From Limnoglobus sp. (lineage in GTDB: Bacteria; Planctomycetota; Planctomycetia; Gemmatales; Gemmataceae): a stretch of 5,111 nucleotides of DNA. Made by a program: the position numbers and the translations under genes. The notes under the pieces were generated by a model. It ran no database searches, was not told where the DNA came from, and saw only the letters and a list, made by a program, of their open reading frames with translations. Within the stretch, counting starts at the first letter, position 1. Each line of letters opens with the position of its first letter. The stretch covers positions 1-5,111 of the forward strand of contig JANXNT010000768.1 of the NCBI GenBank assembly GCA_025353985.1, written 5' to 3'. Below are positions 1 through 5,111 of the stretch, piece by piece.

Positions 1-882
1 GGTAGCAAAGCCGAAGTATTTGCGACGGGGTTCCGCCACCCGATCGGCCTCGGGATGTCGCCGACGGGCATCCTGACCGGTGCCGACCAGGAAGGCAACT
101 GGATGCCGGCGACGCGGATCGATCAGTACAAAAAGGGCGGCTTCTACGGCGACATGCGGGCACACCACCGCGAGGTTCCGCCGAAGATTTACGATGCACC
201 GCTCTGCTGGTTGCCGCGCGAAGTTGACAACTCGGCGGGTTGCCAAGTCTGGGTTCCCAACGATGCCCGTTGGGGTGCGCTCGCAGGGTTACCGTTGCAC
301 TTCAGCTATGGCCGGTGCAAGGCATTCGTGCTTCTGCGGCAGGAGATCGGCGATGTCATGCAGGGCGGGGCGACCGAGTTACCGTTGCGGTTCCTGTCGG
401 GTTCCCGCACGGGGAAATTTCACTCAAAAGAGGCACACCTCTACGTGGTCGGCCTGAACGGCTGGCAGACGGCCGCGAAAGCCGACGGCAGCCTGCAACG
501 GGTGCGACCGACCGACAAAGCCCTAAACATTCCCGTGAAAGTGGAAGTCGTCACCGATGGCGTGAAACTGACGTTTAGCCGAATGCTGGATGCAAAGTCC
601 GCCAAGAATGTAGCCAACTATCGCGGTGCGACGTGGAATTATCGCTGGAGTGGTGAGTACGGTTCGAAACGCTGGAAAGTCTCCGACGCGAATGCCGAGG
701 GGCAAGACGAACTGAAGCTGATCGCAGCGGAACTCGGCGACGATGGCAAAACGGTGTTCGTGAAAATCGCAGGGGGGGCGAAGCCCGCGATGCAAATGCA
801 ACTCGGGTACAACGTGTTAGCCAGCGACGGAGCGAGCGTCGTGGGGTCGGTGTTTTTGACCGTCCACACGACGGGGAAGTGA
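1..882 (+). CDS. C-terminal part of a sorbosone-dehydrogenase/PQQ-type beta-propeller protein (5' end outside window)
   Basis: The frame is open from base 1 and stops with TGA at 880-882, giving 293 codons of a longer protein whose start lies to the left. The first residues (ATGFRHPIGLG, then a GxxTGADQEGNW-like stretch and a GGFYGDM segment) resemble the last propeller blades of soluble glucose/sorbosone dehydrogenase-like proteins. The following segment (LHFSYGRCKAF, about residues 98-108; LNGWQ, about 151-155; QRVR, about 165-168) and the terminal beta-rich part (MQMQLGY near the end) match my memory of large planctomycete/verrucomicrobial propeller proteins that often also carry a cytochrome c domain. 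No CxxCH haem motif is present in the visible part. Such proteins are usually exported and are thought to oxidise sugars or similar compounds, but the substrate cannot be read here. An ATG at 55 is internal, because homology-like sequence continues upstream of it. The gene converges on the DUF1501 gene. Confidence 0.75.
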   Translation, partial: GSKAEVFATGFRHPIGLGMSPTGILTGADQEGNWMPATRIDQYKKGGFYGDMRAHHREVPPKIYDAPLCWLPREVDNSAGCQVWVPNDARWGALAGLPLHFSYGRCKAFVLLRQEIGDVMQGGATELPLRFLSGSRTGKFHSKEAHLYVVGLNGWQTAAKADGSLQRVRPTDKALNIPVKVEVVTDGVKLTFSRMLDAKSAKNVANYRGATWNYRWSGEYGSKRWKVSDANAEGQDELKLIAAELGDDGKTVFVKIAGGAKPAMQMQLGYNVLASDGASVVGSVFLTVHTTGK

Positions 883-883
883 T

Positions 884-909
884 TGACGGAATTTACACCA
901 GTTCCGTTA
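884..909. terminator. Weak hairpin across the convergent gene junction
   Basis: ACGGAA (886-891) and TTCCGT (902-907) are inverted repeats. The stem extends outward by a G-U pair (885/908) and a T-A pair (884/909), giving 8 pairs around a 10-base loop. It sits between the two converging stop codons and overlaps the last codons of the DUF1501 gene. No T-tract follows on either strand, so a classical intrinsic terminator is doubtful. It could act as a weak bidirectional 3' structure or be chance. Confidence 0.2.
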
Positions 910-2164
910 CCAGATCGCGTTCGTCGAGGATGTACATCGGGCGACCGCTGCCGTTCGGGAACGTGGCGGCGGAGTCGATGCCCATCGCACGGTACAGCGT
1001 GCTGAGGACGTTTGGCACTTTGTACGGGCGATCTTTCGGGTATTCGCCGCGTGCGGAACTCGCACCGATCGCTTGCCCCATCTTCATACCGCCGCCTGCC
1101 ACCATCGCGCTCATAACGGGCGACCAGTGATCGCGACCCGCATCGGATGTGTTAATCTTCGGCGAACGGCCGAACTCGCCCCACGCGACCACGACGACAT
1201 CGTCCAGCATCCCGCGGTCACTGAGGTCTTGAATCAGATTCGCGACGCCACGGTCGTAGTTCGGCAGTTGCTTTTTGAGTTCCTTGAAGTTGCTCTGGTG
1301 CGTGTCCCAGCCGCCGTAACTCAGTGTCACGCAGCCGACACCGGCTTCGATCAGCCGACGTGCGGTGAGGAACGTCTCGACGCCCTTATAGCGGTCCAGC
1401 GTTCGCGGTTCTTCGTTCTTGAGGTCGAGTGCTTTGCGAACGGTGCCAGAGGCGATCATGTCGAAGGCGCGTTGCGTGAAGGCATCGAGTCCCTTCATAG
1501 TGCCGCTGGCGTCGATGTCGCGGCGCACGCTGTCGAACTTCCCGAGGAGGTCGCGTCGCTCGTCCATCTTGGTGGTCGCGAATTTCGCCCGCAGGTTTTC
1601 GCGGCCCGCACCATCTGGTGTGAACGGGCGGTGTGCCACGCCAAGGTAGCCCGGTTCGGTGCCGACGCCCATTCCGCGAAGCGAAACGAAGGGAGGCACA
1701 TCTCCGGTACCGTCGCTGAGTTTGGAAACCACGGAGCCGAACGACGGGTGGCCGACGGTGCGATTCACTTGTTCGGGGTAGCCGGTCATCACGTACGAAT
1801 CACTGTGTTCGTCGACCGAAACCAGCGAGCGAATGACGGAGAGTTTGTCGAACATTTTCGCCTGCATCGGCATATGTTCGCTGATCTGCAAGCCGGTCAC
1901 GTTCGTCTGAATCGGCTTGAATTCGCCTCGAAACTCAGACGGGGCATCGGGTTTCGGGTCGTACATGTCGATGTGGCTTGGGCCACCCGGCAGGTAGATC
2001 ATGATCGCCTGTTTCGGCGGTGTCGTCGAAGTGCCTTTTGTGGCCGCACTCACACGCAACTGATCGGCGAGCGTTAGCCCCGCACCGAACGCGCCGAGCG
2101 CAAGGAAGTTCCGGCGATGAATGTTATCGCAAAATGGCTGACGTTTACCGTGGAAAGTGAACAT
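893..2164 (-). CDS. DUF1501 family protein, Tat-exported
   Basis: This is a complete 423-residue protein, close to the usual length for the family. DUF1501 proteins are related to the alkaline phosphatase/sulfatase fold and are very numerous in planctomycetes; their reaction is not established. The N-terminus carries a twin-arginine signal (HRRNFLALGAFGAG, residues 16-29) followed by a hydrophobic stretch and a VSAA-like cleavage region near 38-41, so export by the Tat route is likely. Family hallmarks in order are PGGPSHIDMYDPKP (59-72), ISEHMPM (94-100), GGWDTH (284-289), WGEFGR (328-333) and GRDHW (343-347). The Asp/His residues in these motifs are probable metal ligands by analogy with the superfamily. 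The start ATG (2162-2164) has a GGAG 10 bases upstream. In planctomycetes such genes are often paired with DUF1549/DUF1553 cytochrome genes; none is visible here. No disrupted motif was seen. Confidence 0.93.
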   Translation of the reverse strand: MFTFHGKRQPFCDNIHRRNFLALGAFGAGLTLADQLRVSAATKGTSTTPPKQAIMIYLPGGPSHIDMYDPKPDAPSEFRGEFKPIQTNVTGLQISEHMPMQAKMFDKLSVIRSLVSVDEHSDSYVMTGYPEQVNRTVGHPSFGSVVSKLSDGTGDVPPFVSLRGMGVGTEPGYLGVAHRPFTPDGAGRENLRAKFATTKMDERRDLLGKFDSVRRDIDASGTMKGLDAFTQRAFDMIASGTVRKALDLKNEEPRTLDRYKGVETFLTARRLIEAGVGCVTLSYGGWDTHQSNFKELKKQLPNYDRGVANLIQDLSDRGMLDDVVVVAWGEFGRSPKINTSDAGRDHWSPVMSAMVAGGGMKMGQAIGASSARGEYPKDRPYKVPNVLSTLYRAMGIDSAATFPNGSGRPMYILDERDLVTELV

Positions 2165-2174
2165 GGGAGAGAAG

Positions 2175-2178
2175 CTCC
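2175..2178 (-). promoter_or_regulatory. Ribosome binding site of the DUF1501 gene
   Basis: CTCC on the plus strand reads GGAG on the minus strand, 10 bases before the ATG at 2164. The spacing is slightly long, but this is the only purine-rich SD-like match nearby, and it supports this start together with the Tat signal that begins soon after. Confidence 0.45.
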
Positions 2179-2208
2179 AGGCAGGTGGGAAGCGAGTGAG
2201 AACACCGG

Positions 2209-2238
2209 CAGTTATTAAAGAAGATACCCTCAGTTATT
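2209..2238. repeat. Direct repeat CAGTTATT, 22-bp period, in the divergent intergenic region
   Basis: CAGTTATT occurs at 2209-2216 and again at 2231-2238. The copies start 22 bases apart, close to two helical turns, so both face the same side of the DNA. They flank the possible -10 of the leftward promoter, with one near the predicted transcription start and the other in the -35/-10 spacer. This is a geometry suitable for an operator. An AT-rich 8-mer repeat could also arise by chance in 139 bp. Confidence 0.25.
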
Positions 2239-2249
2239 CGGGCAAGCAA
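2221..2249 (-). promoter_or_regulatory. Possible sigma70-like promoter of the DUF1501 gene
   Basis: On the minus strand, TTGCTT (2249-2244) and TATCTT (2226-2221) are separated by exactly 17 bases. They match the -35 consensus at 3 of 6 positions and the -10 at 4 of 6. Transcription would begin near 2213-2215, leaving a leader of about 50 bases that includes the GGAG. The match is moderate and is found by eye only. Confidence 0.35.
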
Positions 2250-2291
2250 TAGATTTCGCGAAAATTGCAAAGTTCGGAGCCGCCGCACTTG

Positions 2292-2297
2292 TAAACT
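2292..2297 (+). promoter_or_regulatory. Possible -10 element for a leaderless transcript of the regulator gene
   Basis: TAAACT lies six bases before the ATG at 2304 and fits the TAnnnT form of a -10 box. If used, transcription would start at or next to the ATG, giving a leaderless mRNA. This fits the lack of a Shine-Dalgarno sequence: the nearest GGAG-like run, at 2276-2279, is 24 bases away. The -35 is poor (TTGCAA at 2265-2270, spacer 21). No -24/-12 sigma54 promoter was seen. Low confidence. Confidence 0.2.
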
Positions 2298-2303
2298 AGC
2301 CGC

Positions 2304-3617
2304 ATGGCCGATGCTTTGCCTGCAACTTCTGAGGATTCCACACCGACGCGGGTGCGTTGGAGTTCGCTGTTTCAACATGCCACGCAGCCATTGTTCGTAC
2401 TGAATCGGCACCGTCGCATCCGCTTCGTGAACCCGGCTTGGGAGCAACTAACGGGGCGTTTGCGGGCCGAAGTTTGGGGGCGGGCGTGTGCGACATCCGG
2501 CCCGACGGAGCCACTGTTTCGCACGTTGGCACCGACCCCCGAAGCCATCGCCGGAGACGTGTCGAAAGTGCGGCGGCCCGTGCCATCGCACAAAAATGGC
2601 CCGCCGTGGTGGGACATCACTTTCGTTCCGCTACAAGGCGTGAACGGCACGAACGGCTACCTTGCCACAATACACGTCGTCGCCACCGAAGTGGGCCAAC
2701 CATCGCGGAAAGTGTCTGCGAGCACCGCACAAATCCGCGAGAAACATGCCGCACGTTTCGCGTTTGGCTGCTTCCCCGGTACGACGCCTGCCACCGAACG
2801 CTTTCAATCGCAACTTCGCCATGCCGCGAGTTGCAGCGTCCCCGTCTGGATCGTCGGCGAGCCGGGCACGGGCAAAGAAACCGCCGCCCGCACGATCCAT
2901 TATCAGAGTTCGCATCGCGAGCGCGCATTCATCGCCGTCGATTGTGGTGGCGTGCAACCGTACCTGTTCGATGCCGTACTTTTCGGCCTCGGTGGCCTGT
3001 TCCCGTCGAAAACGATCGGCACGATTTACCTGAAAAATCCGGGACTGCTGCCGCGTGACTTGCAACAAAAGATCGCCGATGCCGTCCGCGAACCGTACCT
3101 GGTGCGCCTCGTTTGTAGTTCCGCAAAGTCCGCTGCCGACGATGTGCAAAGTGGCACGGTGTTGCCGATCTTTCAAACGCAACTCGCCACGCTCGAACTG
3201 CAAATGATCCCGTTGCGAAAACGGCTCGACGATCTGCCACGGCTTCTGGACAAGGTGAAAATCGCCCCGGAAGCATGGCCCGTGCTGCAAAGTTACGATT
3301 GGCCGGGCAACATTCGCGAACTCGAAAGCATCGTCGGCATCGCGGCCGAACGAGCGGGTGACAGTGTCGTGACACCAACTGATTTGCCGCGTTTCTTACG
3401 CGAAAAAGCGATGATCGCGGCGCACCCGATGCCACCCGCACCGACGACGAAAACGCTCGACGAAGTCCTCGAAGCGGTGGAAACGCGCATGATCGAAGCC
3501 GCGATGCGGAAGGCAAACGGGAACCAAACCGAAGCCGCCGCAGCGCTCGGGATCTTACGCACACGGCTCGGCCGAAGGCTGGAGGCACTGAAAATCGCAA
3601 CCGGGCCGACACAGTAA
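2304..3617 (+). CDS. PAS / degenerate AAA+ / Fis-HTH regulator (enhancer-binding-protein-like, lacks GAFTGA)
   Basis: This 437-residue protein has the layout of NtrC-type sigma54 activators. A PAS sensor domain occupies about 20-128 (LFVLNRHRRIRFVNPAWEQLTG). An AAA+ module spans about 160-350, and a C-terminal Fis-type helix-turn-helix lies at about 385-430 (GNQTEAAAALGILRTRL). Walker A is intact (GEPGTGKE, 185-192) and so is the sensor II region (YDWPGNIREL, 331-340). The GAFTGA loop that contacts sigma54 is absent: LFG (226-228) is followed only 10 residues later by GTIYLKNPG (239-247), roughly 12 residues shorter than normal. Walker B is altered, with Lys and Asn where the Asp-Glu pair is expected. 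The arginine-finger segment (FRxDLYYRL in relatives) reads LPIFQTQL with neither Arg. It may bind nucleotide without efficient hydrolysis and probably cannot open sigma54 promoters, so a sigma54-independent DNA-binding role is inferred. The ATG is fixed by an in-frame TAA at 2292-2294. It is the first gene of a four-gene cluster. Confidence 0.9.
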   Translation: MADALPATSEDSTPTRVRWSSLFQHATQPLFVLNRHRRIRFVNPAWEQLTGRLRAEVWGRACATSGPTEPLFRTLAPTPEAIAGDVSKVRRPVPSHKNGPPWWDITFVPLQGVNGTNGYLATIHVVATEVGQPSRKVSASTAQIREKHAARFAFGCFPGTTPATERFQSQLRHAASCSVPVWIVGEPGTGKETAARTIHYQSSHRERAFIAVDCGGVQPYLFDAVLFGLGGLFPSKTIGTIYLKNPGLLPRDLQQKIADAVREPYLVRLVCSSAKSAADDVQSGTVLPIFQTQLATLELQMIPLRKRLDDLPRLLDKVKIAPEAWPVLQSYDWPGNIRELESIVGIAAERAGDSVVTPTDLPRFLREKAMIAAHPMPPAPTTKTLDEVLEAVETRMIEAAMRKANGNQTEAAAALGILRTRLGRRLEALKIATGPTQ

Positions 3618-3623
3618 CTTTGT

Positions 3624-3628
3624 GGAAA
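3624..3628 (+). promoter_or_regulatory. Ribosome binding site that favours the ATG at 3637
   Basis: GGAAA lies 8 bases before the ATG at 3637. The alternative in-frame GTG at 3622 has only CAGTAACTTT upstream, with no SD-like purine run. This is why the later start is preferred. Confidence 0.45.
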
Positions 3629-3636
3629 ATGCCAGT

Positions 3637-4569
3637 ATGCCTTACTCGAAATCGACGATCCTCGCGTTTGCGGCACTCGGTGCGTTCGCGATGCTGTCGT
3701 GCGCGTTTTTCGGGTATGCGTTGTCCCGCTATTACGCCAAGCCGAACGCGGTGGAAACGATCGTGCCGCCAGCCGAACCCGTGGCCACGAAGCCTGAACC
3801 CGTGCCGGTCGTTGTACCCGATCCCGATTCGGAACCGGACGCGCCGCCGATGCTGCCGATGCCCGCGAAAAATACGAACATCGCTGGATTATCCGCCCCG
3901 ACCGCGATCAAGAACCTCGTTCTGTACCTTCCCTTCGACACGCCTGGCAGTGTCATTGATGCGGTGTCCGGTAAGCCAATCGGCAAGGAAAAGCCCGGCA
4001 CGATCACTTGGATCGATGGACCACGCGGCAAGGCGGTGCGGCTCACGGCGAGCGAATCGCGAAGCACCGTGCCCGCGTTCGTGCTCGACCTCAGCGATCG
4101 ACTCGACGCCTTCGCCACGAAGCCCAGACTCGGATTCACCGTGGCATTTTGGACAAATCCCTCCGACCGTGGCGGCCTGGCGTTCAGCCTGAATTCGGAC
4201 ACGACGACGTCCGCACCGCGACTGTCCCTGCTGGCGACGAACGCGAGTTTCCGCATGACTTACGTGCAAGATGTTGGCAAAACGACCGAGCAGTTCAGTT
4301 GGGGCAAAACGACATCCGACGAGCCGCAGTTTCGCCATTTCGCCATGACGCGCGCCGTCACAGGGCGCATCGTGTTGTATCTCGATGGCGAGGAAATCGC
4401 GCCGCCGCCCGGTACGAAAACGGCGGTGAACACATCGCTGGCCGCGAAGTTCAAACATGTCGGCCTCGGGCGACTGTCCACGAGCCGTTACTCGGTGGAT
4501 ATCGACGAATTCTGCTTGTTCCAAAGGGAATTGACCGTGAAAGAAATCCGCACGTTGGCGGGGAAGTAA
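3637..4569 (+). CDS. Membrane-anchored LamG-like (concanavalin A-like jelly-roll) protein
   Basis: This is a 310-residue protein from the ATG at 3637; a GTG at 3622 would add five residues. It has one N-terminal membrane segment (about 7-30, ILAFAALGAFAMLSCAFFGY) followed by Arg-Tyr-Tyr. A Pro/Glu/Asp-rich linker follows (about 43-78), then a jelly-roll domain (about 93-308). LamG-like signs are LYLPFD (96-101), GKAVRL (131-136), FTVAFWTNP (167-175), FRHFAMTR (232-239), IVLYLDGE (245-252) and the closing DIDEFCLFQRELTVKEIRTLA (288-308). The topology is probably a short cytoplasmic tail with the globular domain outside. MLSC at 19-22 is only lipobox-like and lies inside the hydrophobic run, so a transmembrane anchor is more likely than a lipoprotein. 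Such domains bind carbohydrate or protein, or serve as structural surface modules; the ligand is unknown. It begins 19 bp after the regulator's stop and ends 2 bp before the next start, so it is probably cotranscribed. Confidence 0.85.
   Translation: MPYSKSTILAFAALGAFAMLSCAFFGYALSRYYAKPNAVETIVPPAEPVATKPEPVPVVVPDPDSEPDAPPMLPMPAKNTNIAGLSAPTAIKNLVLYLPFDTPGSVIDAVSGKPIGKEKPGTITWIDGPRGKAVRLTASESRSTVPAFVLDLSDRLDAFATKPRLGFTVAFWTNPSDRGGLAFSLNSDTTTSAPRLSLLATNASFRMTYVQDVGKTTEQFSWGKTTSDEPQFRHFAMTRAVTGRIVLYLDGEEIAPPPGTKTAVNTSLAAKFKHVGLGRLSTSRYSVDIDEFCLFQRELTVKEIRTLAGK
4560..4566 (+). promoter_or_regulatory. Ribosome binding site for the GTG start at 4572
   Basis: GGGGAAG ends 5 bases before the GTG at 4572 and lies inside the last codons of the upstream gene. 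It selects the GTG as the start, although the reading frame is open much further upstream through the LamG gene. Confidence 0.5.
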
Positions 4570-4571
4570 CC

Positions 4572-4979
4572 GTGCGCCACCCGCAATTGCTCATCTGCGC
4601 GTTCGACGATTGGCTCGCCAAACAGCTGGCGACGCTTGCCGCCGATAGTGGCTGGCTGCTGAAGGAATCGCGGCAAACGGGAGCGTGCCTCGCGATGCTC
4701 GTACCGCCCCGGCCGACGGTCGTCGTCGCCCAACTCGACCCGCGTTCGGATACCACGAACCCGCTGGCGTTCCTCGCAGACATCCATCGCATCGCCCCCG
4801 ATGCCGCCACGGTTGTGGTCAGCGATAGCAAACTCAACGACGACGATCGCGCCCACTGGACCGCACTCGCGTTCGATCTCGGCGCACGGTACGTCACGTT
4901 TCCGCCGCTGTTTCGGCAAAACCTCGAAGACATCGTCAGCGGGTTGATGGCATCCCGAATCCGGGCGGACACGCGATGA
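4572..4979 (+). CDS. Small receiver-like (pseudo-receiver) protein, GTG start
   Basis: This 135-residue protein starts at a GTG 2 bp after the preceding stop, with a GGGGAAG site just upstream. The strand/helix order resembles a CheY-type receiver: LLICAFDDW (6-14, strand 1), PTVVVAQLD (48-56, strand 3), ATVVVSDS (79-86, strand 4) and GARYVTFPPL (104-113, strand 5 and following loop). By ungapped comparison the phospho-acceptor Asp position is Gln54 (Asp56 lies two residues later). The conserved Lys of the KP motif is Phe110 before Pro111. The acidic pair Asp12-Asp13 lies one residue later than usual. If the fold is right, it is unlikely to be phosphorylated normally and may act as a phosphorylation-independent partner. 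No output domain is attached. The stop overlaps the next start (ATGA), implying translational coupling. The fold is inferred from pattern; another small alpha/beta protein is possible. The reading frame upstream of 4572 lies over the LamG gene and is a shadow. Confidence 0.7.
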   Translation: MRHPQLLICAFDDWLAKQLATLAADSGWLLKESRQTGACLAMLVPPRPTVVVAQLDPRSDTTNPLAFLADIHRIAPDAATVVVSDSKLNDDDRAHWTALAFDLGARYVTFPPLFRQNLEDIVSGLMASRIRADTR

Positions 4980-5111
4980 GCAAAACCCGCGAACTGCCAA
5001 TTCTCGACGAACGCCGTTGCACCGGTTGCGGCGACTGCGTGACGATCTGCCCGACCGACTGCCTGGCAATGTCCGGCGCATGGCCGTGGCTACCGAGACC
5101 CTACGATTGCA
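4976..5111 (+). CDS. 4Fe-4S ferredoxin-type protein (3' end outside window)
   Basis: The first 45 codons of a ferredoxin-type protein are present before the window ends. C15, C18, C21 and C25 form CxxCxxCxxxCP, a classic 4Fe-4S ligand set, and an extra Cys29 follows. The visible end (LPRPYDC, 39-45) resembles the lead-in to a second cluster motif in two-cluster ferredoxins, so a second CxxCxxCxxxCP probably continues beyond the window. It would carry electrons in the cytoplasm or form the N-terminal domain of a larger redox protein; the two cannot be told apart here. The ATG overlaps the previous stop by the 4-base ATGA. A weak GCGGA (4965-4969) sits 6 bases upstream. This placement suggests coexpression with the receiver-like, LamG and PAS/AAA+ genes. 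No signal peptide is seen. Confidence 0.88.
   Translation, partial: MSKTRELPILDERRCTGCGDCVTICPTDCLAMSGAWPWLPRPYDC

Noticed and set aside
288..388. 11-bp direct repeat GTTACCGTTGC at 288-298 and 378-388
   Set aside because: Both copies lie in frame in the propeller gene and encode similar Leu-Pro-Leu turns (LPLHF and LPLRF). Protein-level similarity plus codon preference explains it better than a DNA element.
1073..2077. Long open frame (334 codons) on the plus strand inside the DUF1501 gene
   Set aside because: It lies fully antisense to a gene with clear family motifs. Its translation is low-complexity in character, rich in Arg/His/Val/Ala with no recognisable domain, as expected of the complement of GC-rich coding DNA.
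2165..2303. Search for a sigma54 -24/-12 promoter upstream of the regulator gene
   Set aside because: No GG-N10-GC pair in a TGGCAC-N5-TTGC-like context was found on the plus strand.
2631..3290. Minus-strand open frame of 219 codons inside the PAS/AAA+ regulator gene
   Set aside because: The opposite strand encodes a continuous PAS/AAA+/HTH protein. This frame shows no domain, has no SD-supported start, and is an antisense shadow.
2929..3612. Minus-strand open frame of 227 codons, very Arg-rich
   Set aside because: The Arg/Ser/Ala-rich composition is typical of an out-of-frame reading of GC-rich DNA, and it is antisense to the AAA+ and HTH region.
4008..4571. Upstream extension of the receiver-like gene's reading frame to an ATG at 4008
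   Set aside because: This part overlaps the LamG domain in another frame and translates to Arg-rich sequence. The GTG at 4572 has a good ribosome site and a 2-bp spacing from the previous stop.
4488..5081. Minus-strand open frame of 197 codons across the receiver-like and ferredoxin genes
   Set aside because: It is antisense to two supported genes, Arg-rich, and has no recognisable motif.
1..5111. CRISPR array, insertion sequence, tRNA or rRNA genes
   Set aside because: No regularly spaced repeats, transposase motifs, terminal inverted repeats or tRNA cloverleaf sequence were noticed; nearly all of the window is accounted for by protein genes.

Overview
The window looks like chromosomal DNA from a planctomycete, most likely of the Gemmata/Gemmataceae type. 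That is inferred from the gene families: a Tat-exported DUF1501 protein next to the C-terminus of a large sorbosone-dehydrogenase/PQQ-type propeller protein, a membrane-anchored LamG-like protein, and a Fis-type regulator. The DNA is GC-rich with G/C-biased third codon positions. No species can be named from the sequence alone.

Layout. (1) Bases 1-882 (+) hold the C-terminal 293 codons of a secreted-type propeller protein that starts upstream of the window. (2) It converges, with only 10 bp between stop codons, on a complete DUF1501 gene (893-2164, -) that carries a twin-arginine signal. (3) A 139-bp divergent intergenic region (2165-2303) holds a plausible sigma70-like promoter for DUF1501 and a spaced 8-bp direct repeat. 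(4) From 2304 to the right edge runs a tight rightward cluster of four genes: a PAS / degenerate AAA+ / Fis-HTH regulator, a membrane-anchored LamG-like protein, a 135-aa receiver-like protein, and the start of a 4Fe-4S ferredoxin-type protein. Their junctions are 19 bp, 2 bp and a 4-bp ATGA overlap.

How the genes may work together. The two left-hand genes belong to families usually found in the exported catabolic repertoire of planctomycetes, but they converge and so are not one operon. The right-hand cluster is the more unusual part. Its regulator has the architecture of a sigma54 enhancer-binding protein and keeps Walker A and sensor II. It has lost the GAFTGA loop, the Walker B acidic pair and both arginine fingers. 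The receiver-like protein likewise lacks the phospho-acceptor Asp and the conserved Lys. Two degenerate signalling modules linked to a membrane-anchored jelly-roll protein and an iron-sulfur protein suggest a non-canonical sensory or redox-linked unit. That functional reading is inference; the missing residues and the gene spacing are seen directly.
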